Of a DNA stretch of 19,401 nt, positions 8,041 to 14,560 are shown piece after piece. The stretch lies in assembly GCA_964410725.1 (NCBI GenBank), contig CAYPID010000043.1, positions 1-19,401 on the forward strand, given 5' to 3'. The first letter of the stretch is position 1; each line of letters begins with the position of its first letter. This stretch comes from CALAZP01 sp964410725. Lineage in GTDB: Bacteria; Bacteroidota; Bacteroidia; Chitinophagales; Saprospiraceae. A program made the position numbers and the translations under genes. The notes beneath the pieces were generated by a model. The model was not told the DNA's origin and ran no database searches. It saw only the letters and a list, made by a program, of their open reading frames with translations.

Positions 8041-8051
8041 CCTCCCAAAAT
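8024..8051. terminator. Hairpin between convergent genes, overlapping a stop codon
   Basis: A perfect 10-bp inverted repeat, ATTTTGGGAG (8024-8033) and CTCCCAAAAT (8042-8051), flanks an 8-nt loop that holds the TAA stop of the vWA gene. It lies between convergent genes and is symmetrical, so it could end transcripts from both sides. No strong T-run follows either arm, so it may act only as an RNA-stabilising hairpin. Confidence 0.5.
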
Positions 8052-8057
8052 CAACTT

Positions 8058-8423
8058 TTACCATTCCATATTATCATCCGTACTAGAACCACCCTCTTCG
8101 CCCTCTTCTCTCATTCTAGCTTCATACTCTTCATTTCTGCGAGTGAATTCATCGTAGTCGTAATCAGGCATCAAATCCTTCTTTACAACATCAATAGCCT
8201 CATTAAGACCTTCTAAAAATCGGTTAAAATCCTCTTTATATAGGAAGATTTTATGCCTTTCATACCCATCGTCATTGAATTTTCGGGTGCTTTCTGTTAA
8301 AGTGAGGTAATAATCCTCACCTTTGGTCTTTCGCACATCAAAAAAGTAAGTTCTTCTCTTTCCAGCTCTTACCTTTTTGGAAAACACACTTTCAAACTTT
8401 CCTGAATTTCGATCGTTGTCCAC
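8058..8423 (-). CDS. PUR-family single-stranded DNA/RNA-binding protein (DUF3276)
   Basis: A 121-residue protein matching the Bacteroidota PUR-alpha-like family (DUF3276). The conserved core FSKKVRAGKRRTYFFDVR (about 14-31), DYYLTLTES (37-45), HKIFLYKEDFNRF (57-69) and PDYDYDEFTRRNEEY follows the family order. The C-terminal 20 residues are Glu/Gly/Ser rich and acidic, ending DNMEW. Eukaryotic and Borrelia PUR proteins bind single-stranded purine-rich nucleic acid, and the same is expected here in the cytoplasm; no targets can be inferred. The start is GTG, preceded five bases upstream by AAAGGA in an A-rich tract; no in-frame ATG precedes the core. It lies downstream of the ABC exporter on the same strand, but an 87-bp spacer with its own promoter-like element suggests separate expression. 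Confidence 0.88.
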   Translation of the reverse strand: MDNDRNSGKFESVFSKKVRAGKRRTYFFDVRKTKGEDYYLTLTESTRKFNDDGYERHKIFLYKEDFNRFLEGLNEAIDVVKKDLMPDYDYDEFTRRNEEYEARMREEGEEGGSSTDDNMEW

Positions 8424-8451
8424 TATTCCTTTTTTTTATAATTAGTGATTG

Positions 8452-8493
8452 TTTTTGGCATTTGCCTTTACAAATGTAAATATTTGCCAAAAA
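8452..8493. repeat. Nested inverted repeat upstream of the PUR gene
   Basis: The outer arms are TTTTTGGCA (8452-8460) and TGCCAAAAA (8485-8493), a perfect 9-bp inverted repeat. Inside is a second perfect inverted repeat, TTTACA (8467-8472) and TGTAAA (8475-8480), with a 2-bp centre. The two centres differ by one base. The structure covers the probable -7 element of the PUR gene and could be an operator or an RNA hairpin. Confidence 0.6.
8471..8478 (-). promoter_or_regulatory. Probable -7 element of the PUR gene
   Basis: The minus strand reads TACATTTG, an exact match to the Bacteroidota -7 consensus TAnnTTTG, 47 bp upstream of the GTG start. No convincing TTG was found about 19 bp further upstream, where the sequence is simply AT-rich. 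It lies inside the nested inverted repeat. Confidence 0.45.
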
Positions 8494-8510
8494 TTTTTAA
8501 AAAAAGTTTA

Positions 8511-10298
8511 TCAAACCCTTTCTTGTTCTTTTCGTTGTTGTTCAAATAGGTCATAATAATAACCTTTTATTTCAAGCAATTCCTCATGTCGCCCCTGTTC
8601 AACAATTTTTCCATTATCCAAAACAATAATTTTATCAAAATCCAATAAAGAATAAATTCGATGGGTTATGATAATGGCGGTTTTATTCGCGAGTTCCTTT
8701 TCAAAATATCCGAGAATTTCCTTTTCAGTTTTGGTATCTACTGCCGAAAGACAATCGTCTAAAATTAAAAGATCGGGTTTCTTTATCAATGCTCTGGCTA
8801 TAGAAATTCGCTGTTTTTGTCCTCCGCTTAAAGTCACTCCCCGCTCCCCTACTGCCGTATCGAACCCTTCGGGAAAATCCATAATGTCTTCATAAACCGA
8901 TGCACTCTTGGCCATGGATTCAACCAACGGCCTGGATACTTCTTCCTGACAACCAAAAGCGATATTTTCAGCTATAGTATCGGAAAACAAAAACATGTCC
9001 TGCGGCACATAGCCAACTTTTCTCCTCAAATGATGTAGATTAATTTGTTGAATATCCTTTTGGTCAATAAAAATGTGCCCCTCGCTTACATCATACATTC
9101 TCACTAATAAATCCGCTATGGTTGATTTGCCGGATCCAGTCCTACCTATAATAGCGAGTTTTTCTCCTGGATGTAGATGAAAATCAACATTCTCCAGAGC
9201 TCGAATGCCAGTATCTGGATAGGTGAAACTGACGTTGTCAAACTTAATATCTCCTTTTAACGTAGTTAATACTCCTCCTGGATTACTTACAGTAGGTTGA
9301 GTATTCAAAAATTCATTCAACCGCTTTTGACTGGCTGCAGCTTGCTGAATAATGGAAGCAATCCATCCAATGGCCGTTACGGGCCAAGTCAGCATATTGA
9401 CATAAATGACAAATTCAGCAATATTGCCTGGTGTCAATGTTCCCCTAACCACTTGTAGACCACCAATGTAAACGGTGAGAATGGTACTCGTTCCAATCAA
9501 CAAAAGCATCAGAGGAAAAAATAAAGCATTGATCCTAGCAAGTCCCATAGCCTCATCTTTGTATTCTTCGCTTTTTTTGGCAAAATACTTTCCCATGGGA
9601 ATTTCCTGTACATAAGATTTGACCACTCTAATTCCTGAATACACCTCTTGTGCTACACTATTGAGACCAGCTAATCTCCTTTGTATGGCCTCACTCTTTG
9701 TATTGATTAAATTACTTACGTAATAAATTGAAATCGATAAAAAAGGTAAAGGAGCCAGTGCATATAGCGTTAATGTGGGACTTACACTTATCATGGCATA
9801 GATGACCAAAACGAATAAAGAGGCTAAATTGATTCCATATAAAATAGCAGGACCCAGATACATTCGAACTTTAGAAACATCCTCTGTAATCCTGGCCATT
9901 AAATCTCCCGTTTTGTTTCTTTTAAAGAAAGCCAAATCCAACACTTGGTAATGATCAAAAATTTCCTTCCTCAAATCGTACTCTATTAACCGAGACATTA
10001 CTATGATAGTCTGACGCATGAAATACATAAAAACCCCCATAAGTAAAGCCAGCAGTAAAACCAAAACTCCAAAAAATAAAAGAGTATTTCCGATGTGCTT
10101 AAACAAGTCATTTTGAAGAGAAGAACCATCAAAAATTTTGTACAAAGCAATATTGTCGATTACTAAATCCATCGCTTCCCGTATCATCTGAGGCATCAAT
10201 ACTCTGAAATAATTGGATGCGGAAACAAACAACAATCCTAATAGAAAATGCCATTTGTACTTGAAGAAAAATTTATTGAGATAAGCTAAATATTTCAC
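8511..10298 (-). CDS. ABC exporter half-transporter, MdlA/MsbA type, degenerate Walker B
   Basis: A 595-residue type IV ABC half-transporter: a six-helix membrane domain (about 15-320) fused to an ATPase domain (about 350-590). Nucleotide motifs are Walker A GRTGSGKS (385-392), Q-loop Q433, signature LSGGQ (490-494), Walker B LLILD (D514) and H-loop H546. The residue after Walker B is Asp (D515 in LDDCLSAVD) instead of the catalytic Glu. E. coli MdlA and other heterodimeric exporters have the same change in their degenerate subunit, so this protein may need a canonical partner encoded elsewhere, or hydrolyse ATP slowly as a homodimer. Substrate unknown; lipids, peptides or drugs are typical for the family. 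The start is GTG, 15 bp after the yjjX stop, which implies co-transcription. Confidence 0.93.
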   Translation of the reverse strand: MKYLAYLNKFFFKYKWHFLLGLLFVSASNYFRVLMPQMIREAMDLVIDNIALYKIFDGSSLQNDLFKHIGNTLLFFGVLVLLLALLMGVFMYFMRQTIIVMSRLIEYDLRKEIFDHYQVLDLAFFKRNKTGDLMARITEDVSKVRMYLGPAILYGINLASLFVLVIYAMISVSPTLTLYALAPLPFLSISIYYVSNLINTKSEAIQRRLAGLNSVAQEVYSGIRVVKSYVQEIPMGKYFAKKSEEYKDEAMGLARINALFFPLMLLLIGTSTILTVYIGGLQVVRGTLTPGNIAEFVIYVNMLTWPVTAIGWIASIIQQAAASQKRLNEFLNTQPTVSNPGGVLTTLKGDIKFDNVSFTYPDTGIRALENVDFHLHPGEKLAIIGRTGSGKSTIADLLVRMYDVSEGHIFIDQKDIQQINLHHLRRKVGYVPQDMFLFSDTIAENIAFGCQEEVSRPLVESMAKSASVYEDIMDFPEGFDTAVGERGVTLSGGQKQRISIARALIKKPDLLILDDCLSAVDTKTEKEILGYFEKELANKTAIIITHRIYSLLDFDKIIVLDNGKIVEQGRHEELLEIKGYYYDLFEQQRKEQERV

Positions 10299-10313
10299 TT
10301 GACTACCGATTTT

Positions 10314-10847
10314 TTATAGATATAAATCCTTCTGAACAAATGGAATTAAAGCAAGTTGCAAAGGTTGAAGATATAATGCTGTCCTATCCACCACTCCGTT
10401 GGTGAGCATTCCCACAGCTCCTCCCTTATGTTTAATCATAGAGTCTCTAAAAATTTTATCCATTAATGGCCCCAATTCAGCACCATTTTGTATCGCCAAT
10501 GACATGGGTTTCGACAAACTAAAACTAGCAGAACGGCTGATACTTTCCTGTTGGGTATTCGCTATAACCATCCATCCAAAGGCCTCATAAATACCCGCAT
10601 TTGTTAGTTGTACCCCTCCCTCGACTCCAACCCAAAAGGCCGCTTGAGGCATTTCCCTTCTAATAGCGGCTACTCGATTGCGCGCTCCAACCAAAGTTTC
10701 CTCGTCTGTCAAAGGTTGATCAGACACTCCCGAAGGAACCCCAATTCCTTGAAATTCAAATGCAAGAGGCCAATAACTCTCAAATGCAGCTTTCACCGCA
10801 TCAATTTTTACTGGATTGGTAGAGGCTACCACCACTTTATTCTCCAT
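10314..10847 (-). CDS. yjjX: Inosine/xanthosine triphosphatase, YjjX family
   Basis: A 177-residue homologue of E. coli YjjX, which hydrolyses ITP and XTP (non-canonical purine triphosphates) to keep them out of nucleic acid. Recognisable blocks in order are ASTNPVKIDAVKAAF near the N-terminus, GVSDQPLTDEETLVGARNR, FWVGVEGGV, a SFSLSKPM block and KHKGGAVGMLTNGVVDR, ending in the hydrophobic ALIPF strand. I chose the ATG at 10847 because the family fold begins at once (MENKVVVASTNPVK) and purine-rich GAGGGAG precedes it; an upstream in-frame ATG at 10877 would add 10 residues unlike the family. Its first 11 bases overlap the end of the lipoprotein gene, which suggests translational coupling, and the ABC exporter starts 15 bp after its stop. 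Confidence 0.92.
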   Translation of the reverse strand: MENKVVVASTNPVKIDAVKAAFESYWPLAFEFQGIGVPSGVSDQPLTDEETLVGARNRVAAIRREMPQAAFWVGVEGGVQLTNAGIYEAFGWMVIANTQQESISRSASFSLSKPMSLAIQNGAELGPLMDKIFRDSMIKHKGGAVGMLTNGVVDRTALYLQPLQLALIPFVQKDLYL

Positions 10848-11214
10848 GGACTCCCTCTTTTCGAAGCTTAAAAACAAAATTGAAATTTCTAAGAGAAGTT
10901 GATAGCTCTGCAGTAGAATCTGATAGCTGCTTGATTTGATATACTATGGGTTCAATGCGTGTCCCCTTTTGAACAATCTCCAAAGGACTAACTGAATAAA
11001 AATACATTTCTTCAGAACCCAGTAAATTGGTTTCCATTGTTCCCTCTTCCCTAAAAATAAAATATAGAGAAGCCAGCGATTCAGTAACTCGATCATTTCT
11101 TTGAGCTTCCTCCAATGTCCACCTACCAATAATCATCTGCTGAATCTTTTCCTCTTCCGATTCACAGCCCAACAACAAAAAAGCAAACGAAATAAATATC
11201 CATTTAGGTGTCAA
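10837..11214 (-). CDS. Small predicted lipoprotein
   Basis: A protein of about 125 residues with a lipoprotein-type leader: PKWIFISFAFLLLGC, where the Cys would be lipidated, followed by acidic SEEEK that fits a surface or periplasmic lipoprotein. The rest has a pattern seen in small Bacteroidota lipocalin-like lipoproteins (IIGRWTLEEAQRN near the start, then beta-rich segments such as LASLYFIFREEGTMETNLLG). No specific family was recognised. There is no ATG at the beginning: TTG at 11214 gives a compact 16-residue leader, and TTG at 11241 would add nine residues. I prefer 11214 because a promoter-like TATTTTG overlaps 11238-11244 on this strand. It is the first gene of the lipoprotein-yjjX-ABC unit, directly after the receptor terminator, and its end overlaps yjjX by 11 bp. 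Confidence 0.68.
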   Translation of the reverse strand: MTPKWIFISFAFLLLGCESEEEKIQQMIIGRWTLEEAQRNDRVTESLASLYFIFREEGTMETNLLGSEEMYFYSVSPLEIVQKGTRIEPIVYQIKQLSDSTAELSTSLRNFNFVFKLRKEGVHGE

Positions 11215-11266
11215 AATATCTATTTTTAATCCAATTGACAAAATAGAACAAATCTCAACAAAAAAA

Positions 11267-11305
11267 GAAAAGGGGAAGCCTCAATGAAGAGACTTCCCCT
11301 TTTTT
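11267..11305 (-). terminator. Intrinsic terminator of the 919-residue receptor gene
   Basis: AGGGGAAG (11271-11278) pairs with CTTCCCCT (11293-11300), an inner CTC/GAG pairs again, and the loop is AATGAA. A and T runs flank both sides, so it can work in either direction; on the minus strand the hairpin is followed by a T-rich tail. It starts 17 bp after the receptor stop codon. Confidence 0.88.
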
Positions 11306-11321
11306 ATTAATTATGTTAACC

Positions 11322-14081
11322 TTAAAATTTGAATTTCAATCCTGTATTCCAGGTTCTTCCGAAACCAAAAATACCTAAGTTGTCATAAAACTCATTTCTT
11401 GGTGTGCTAGGATCATCTACAATAGAAGTGTTCATCTCTGAAACGTAGATTTCGTCCAAAACATTATTGATATTCAATCTCCAAGTTACATCTAATCCCC
11501 CAACTTCAAAGTTGTAGCTCAATCCAGCATCAACCAATCCATAGGTAGGCAACTTAGCTACCTGATTTCTATTAGGATCTTGGAAAGTGGCATCCTGAAT
11601 ATTGTAGTTAGCATACAAATTACCCGCAAAGAAGTAATCAGCATAAACTCTTAATCCATCAGCAATTCTATATCCACCTCCTAAAGCAAAAGTAGTTTGA
11701 GCTGCATCTCCTACTTTCAAACCATCACCATAAATGGTCAAGGATCCTTCGGGTTCATTAGTATCTAAATTTACACCGGTAGCGGTAAAATCACTTGAAT
11801 ATTCCCAGTTTCCAATTGATGCCATGGCAAATAAATCTAAATCACCAAATCTTGCATCCGCTTCTAATTCAAGTCCAATATGGGTCTGTCCAACGTTCTG
11901 GAACTGATACAAAACATCTTCGCCGTCCGCATTTCTAATGCTTCTGTCAAATTGTCTATTACCCCAATTGGTATAGTATACATTGGTTTTAAGATTGAAT
12001 CCTCTGCTCTTGTATCCATATCCTGCCTCAAATGCTTGAACAGTTTGGTTTTGAACATCTGGATTAACATCATTTCTGAAGTTGATGAAAACATTATCAA
12101 AAATAGGCTGTCTTGAGAAATATCCACCGTTAACAAAAATGTTGTTATTATCATCAAGATTGTAATTCATACCTAATTTGATAGTACCACCCAAGAAATT
12201 CTGCCATTCAGACTCTTTTTGTTGTTCGTAAGGCTTATAGATGAAATAATCTATTCTCTTGAATCCCTGGTTAGAACCAGAAAGTGATAAGAAAGCAGAC
12301 AATTGGTCATTGGTGTACTCCAACTGAGCAAACAATCCTAACCAATTTACCACTCCATCATTCCAATAGGCTAAGACATTATTGCCGTCCTTGTAAGAGT
12401 TATCTGAAAAACTTCCAAACTCTGCTGGCGCTGTTTCAGTTATCAGATTTGCAGGATTATTTATATCAGAACGAGAAACATATCCATCCGCTCCCAATAG
12501 ATTCTCCAATCTTCTGAAGTGCTCACCGATGTAGTATCTAGCATCAATACCAGCAACCAAATTCCAATTTGGAGATAGGTCGGCATTCAAAGTAGAAAGT
12601 ACTCCGTACCAATTATGTAGGTTCATGCTTGCTCTTCTTACAAGACCTGAGCCAGCTTCTCTTGGATTGGTTCCGTCGTAAAATCTGCCATCAGAGGTCA
12701 CTAAATAACTGCCATTTCTATCCGCTTTCGCTCCTCCCCAATCTTCAACAGCTAACCCTTGATTATATCTTACCAAATCATCAAATCTGAACAATCCATT
12801 GGCATCTCTCATTCTGAAATCAGTATCAAATAAAGAACCTGGAGTTCTCAAACGACCTCTTGGACCTGTTCCACCCCCTCTTCCTAAAGAAACATAGGCA
12901 GAGGTCTTCAAGTTAACTTTCGGGGTAATGTTCCAATAGTGGTTGATGAACGCCTTAGGCTTGTGGTAAAAATTCCTTCTCCAAGAAAATTCTTCTCCAT
13001 TTAAAGTGCCATATAACCAATTAAATTTAATTCCTCTACCTGTTGTAGGATCAGCATTGTTGGGATCATCAGGATCAACAAAGGTTCTCAAATTTACTCC
13101 ATCAAATACTCCTGGCTCATATCTTTGGTGGTGCCATTGCGGTGCACCTAAAGCAGTAAATGCTAAAGTATGCTTAGAATTGAATTCCTTAGTGATAGAA
13201 CCAAAATAGTTGTAAGCTCTAAACATAGTACCGTTAGCGTAACCATCGCCTCTGGTGTGAGAAGCCAACATTGAGAAGGCCCAACCATTATCGCTTAAGC
13301 CTGTAGAAAGTGCAAAGCTGTACTTTTGGAATCCATCGTTACCCACTGATACACTCACCGCACCGCCTTCTCTCATTTCCGCTGCATTGGTTACAATATT
13401 GATAGATCCTCCTACTGAAGCTACTGCCAATTTACTAGCACCTAATCCTCTTTGAACTTGGATGCTTGATGTTACATCAGCCAAACCTGCCCAGTTAGAC
13501 CAGTAAACCCAGCCATTTTCCATATCATTAACCGGAATGCCGTTAATCATCACAGCAGTATTACGCTGGTCAAATCCTCTGATGTTGATTCTAGAATCTC
13601 CGAATCCGCCTCCTTCTTTGGTAACATAAACCCCGGGAGTCTTTCTCATGATTTCAGGAAATTCCTGGTTTCCTACTAAGGCCTCCACCTTTTCACCAGA
13701 TATGGTGGATACTGCTACAGGTGTTCTTCTGTCAGTAGCAAATGAAGCGATGACTTCGATTTCAGCCAATCCAACCGCATCGAACGATAATTCGAGTGCT
13801 CCCAAATCTAAATTGCTGGTTCCTACCTGAATAGCTTTTGTTAATTCTGAATAACCAGCGAAAGATATCACTAAGTTGTAGTCTCCTCCGTTTACCCCTT
13901 CTAAAACAAAATTACCGTCCAGATCCGTAACAGTCCCTCCGGTTTGTCCTTCTAGGATAACGGTTGCGCCAAACAAGGCCTCCCCTGTTTCAGCGTCTGT
14001 TACGTTTCCCGAGATGTTCACCTGTGCGTGGAGTAAGCCAACCCCCAAAACAAGTGCCATTCCCAAAAATAATTTTTTCAT
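11322..14081 (-). CDS. TonB-dependent outer-membrane receptor
   Basis: A 919-residue outer-membrane receptor. It has a signal peptide (MKKLFLGMALVLGVGLLHA), then a carboxypeptidase-regulatory-like domain (about 21-101, ISGNVTDAETGEALFGATV, DLDGNFVLEGV, FAGYSEL), a TonB-box-like EIEVIA (108-112), a plug domain (about 119-235, with FPEIMRKTPGVYV, SRINIRGFDQRN and ASVGGSINIVTNA) and a 22-strand barrel ending in a terminal Phe (LKFKF). NGIPVNDMENGWVYWSNW in the plug is common in Bacteroidota receptors related to iron or siderophore uptake, but substrate is unproven. Import is driven by TonB-ExbB-ExbD. There is no adjacent SusD gene. A promoter-like element lies at 14120-14150 and a strong terminator follows the gene. 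It is divergent from the Oar-like receptor. Confidence 0.93.
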   Translation of the reverse strand: MKKLFLGMALVLGVGLLHAQVNISGNVTDAETGEALFGATVILEGQTGGTVTDLDGNFVLEGVNGGDYNLVISFAGYSELTKAIQVGTSNLDLGALELSFDAVGLAEIEVIASFATDRRTPVAVSTISGEKVEALVGNQEFPEIMRKTPGVYVTKEGGGFGDSRINIRGFDQRNTAVMINGIPVNDMENGWVYWSNWAGLADVTSSIQVQRGLGASKLAVASVGGSINIVTNAAEMREGGAVSVSVGNDGFQKYSFALSTGLSDNGWAFSMLASHTRGDGYANGTMFRAYNYFGSITKEFNSKHTLAFTALGAPQWHHQRYEPGVFDGVNLRTFVDPDDPNNADPTTGRGIKFNWLYGTLNGEEFSWRRNFYHKPKAFINHYWNITPKVNLKTSAYVSLGRGGGTGPRGRLRTPGSLFDTDFRMRDANGLFRFDDLVRYNQGLAVEDWGGAKADRNGSYLVTSDGRFYDGTNPREAGSGLVRRASMNLHNWYGVLSTLNADLSPNWNLVAGIDARYYIGEHFRRLENLLGADGYVSRSDINNPANLITETAPAEFGSFSDNSYKDGNNVLAYWNDGVVNWLGLFAQLEYTNDQLSAFLSLSGSNQGFKRIDYFIYKPYEQQKESEWQNFLGGTIKLGMNYNLDDNNNIFVNGGYFSRQPIFDNVFINFRNDVNPDVQNQTVQAFEAGYGYKSRGFNLKTNVYYTNWGNRQFDRSIRNADGEDVLYQFQNVGQTHIGLELEADARFGDLDLFAMASIGNWEYSSDFTATGVNLDTNEPEGSLTIYGDGLKVGDAAQTTFALGGGYRIADGLRVYADYFFAGNLYANYNIQDATFQDPNRNQVAKLPTYGLVDAGLSYNFEVGGLDVTWRLNINNVLDEIYVSEMNTSIVDDPSTPRNEFYDNLGIFGFGRTWNTGLKFKF

Positions 14082-14560
14082 AGCAGTGTAAAATTTTTAA
14101 TTAATAATAAATAATGCCGCAAAAGTAACCGTTAAGGTTGGGTCATAAAACCCTCCTAAGATTAAGTTTTTGTAAACTCTAAAAAATATTATTCTAAAAA
14201 GGTTGAAAAAAAAAGGATATTTTTAAAATAATATTAGGATTATCACAAAAGCACATATGTTTTATTTTTCCCTTTATTCATACTTAATTATTAAATAATC
14301 TTGGTTTCCGTTTGATTTTTAATAAAATTTTTCAAAAAAATCTAGGAATATTGGGCATTTATTATCTGTTTGTGGTATCAATTGCATGCTTTACTAGGCT
14401 TTTACCTCCATTCCTTATTTGAGGACCTTTCTACAACCAGCCAAATTAAATTTTGATTTCACTGAAAATCAGATAATTAGGAAGTGATTATCAGGTATAT
14501 GAAATGACAAAATCTGCACTTAAATTCGCGCTGATTTTATTCACCTATTAAAACTAAACT
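14082..14560. other. Divergent AT-rich intergenic region between two receptor genes
   Basis: This 479-bp stretch holds no convincing gene; the longest ATG-started peptides I see are about a dozen residues. It is strongly AT-rich, with A/T runs at 14161-14230 and 14311-14340. A promoter match for the minus-strand receptor is at 14120-14150. For the plus-strand receptor only weak matches were found, such as TAAATTCG at 14521-14528. The middle, about 14230-14500, is unexplained and could bind regulators. Confidence 0.6.
14120..14150 (-). promoter_or_regulatory. Promoter of the 919-residue receptor
   Basis: The minus strand has TACTTTTG at 14127-14120, an exact fit to the Bacteroidota -7 element TAnnTTTG. 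A TTTT at 14150-14147, with a 19-bp spacer, stands where the -33 TTTG is expected. The start codon is 38 bp downstream. A small palindrome, GGGTCATAAAACCC (14140-14153), overlaps the -33 side. Confidence 0.55.

Noticed and set aside
7968..8216. Plus-strand open frame crossing the end of the vWA gene and the PUR gene
   Set aside because: It overlaps two well-supported genes in other frames and its low-complexity hydrophobic translation resembles nothing known.
8452..8493. CRISPR-like or tandem repeat
   Set aside because: There are only two inverted arm pairs, with no regularly spaced direct repeats or spacers and no cas genes in the window.
10848..10877. Upstream ATG start for the YjjX protein
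   Set aside because: The extra ten residues do not resemble the family, and the internal ATG at 10847 has a better purine-rich site and family-like beginning.
11864..12517. Several open frames of 77-97 codons inside the 919-residue receptor
   Set aside because: They are shadows of a long, family-supported gene; none shows a domain or its own start signals.
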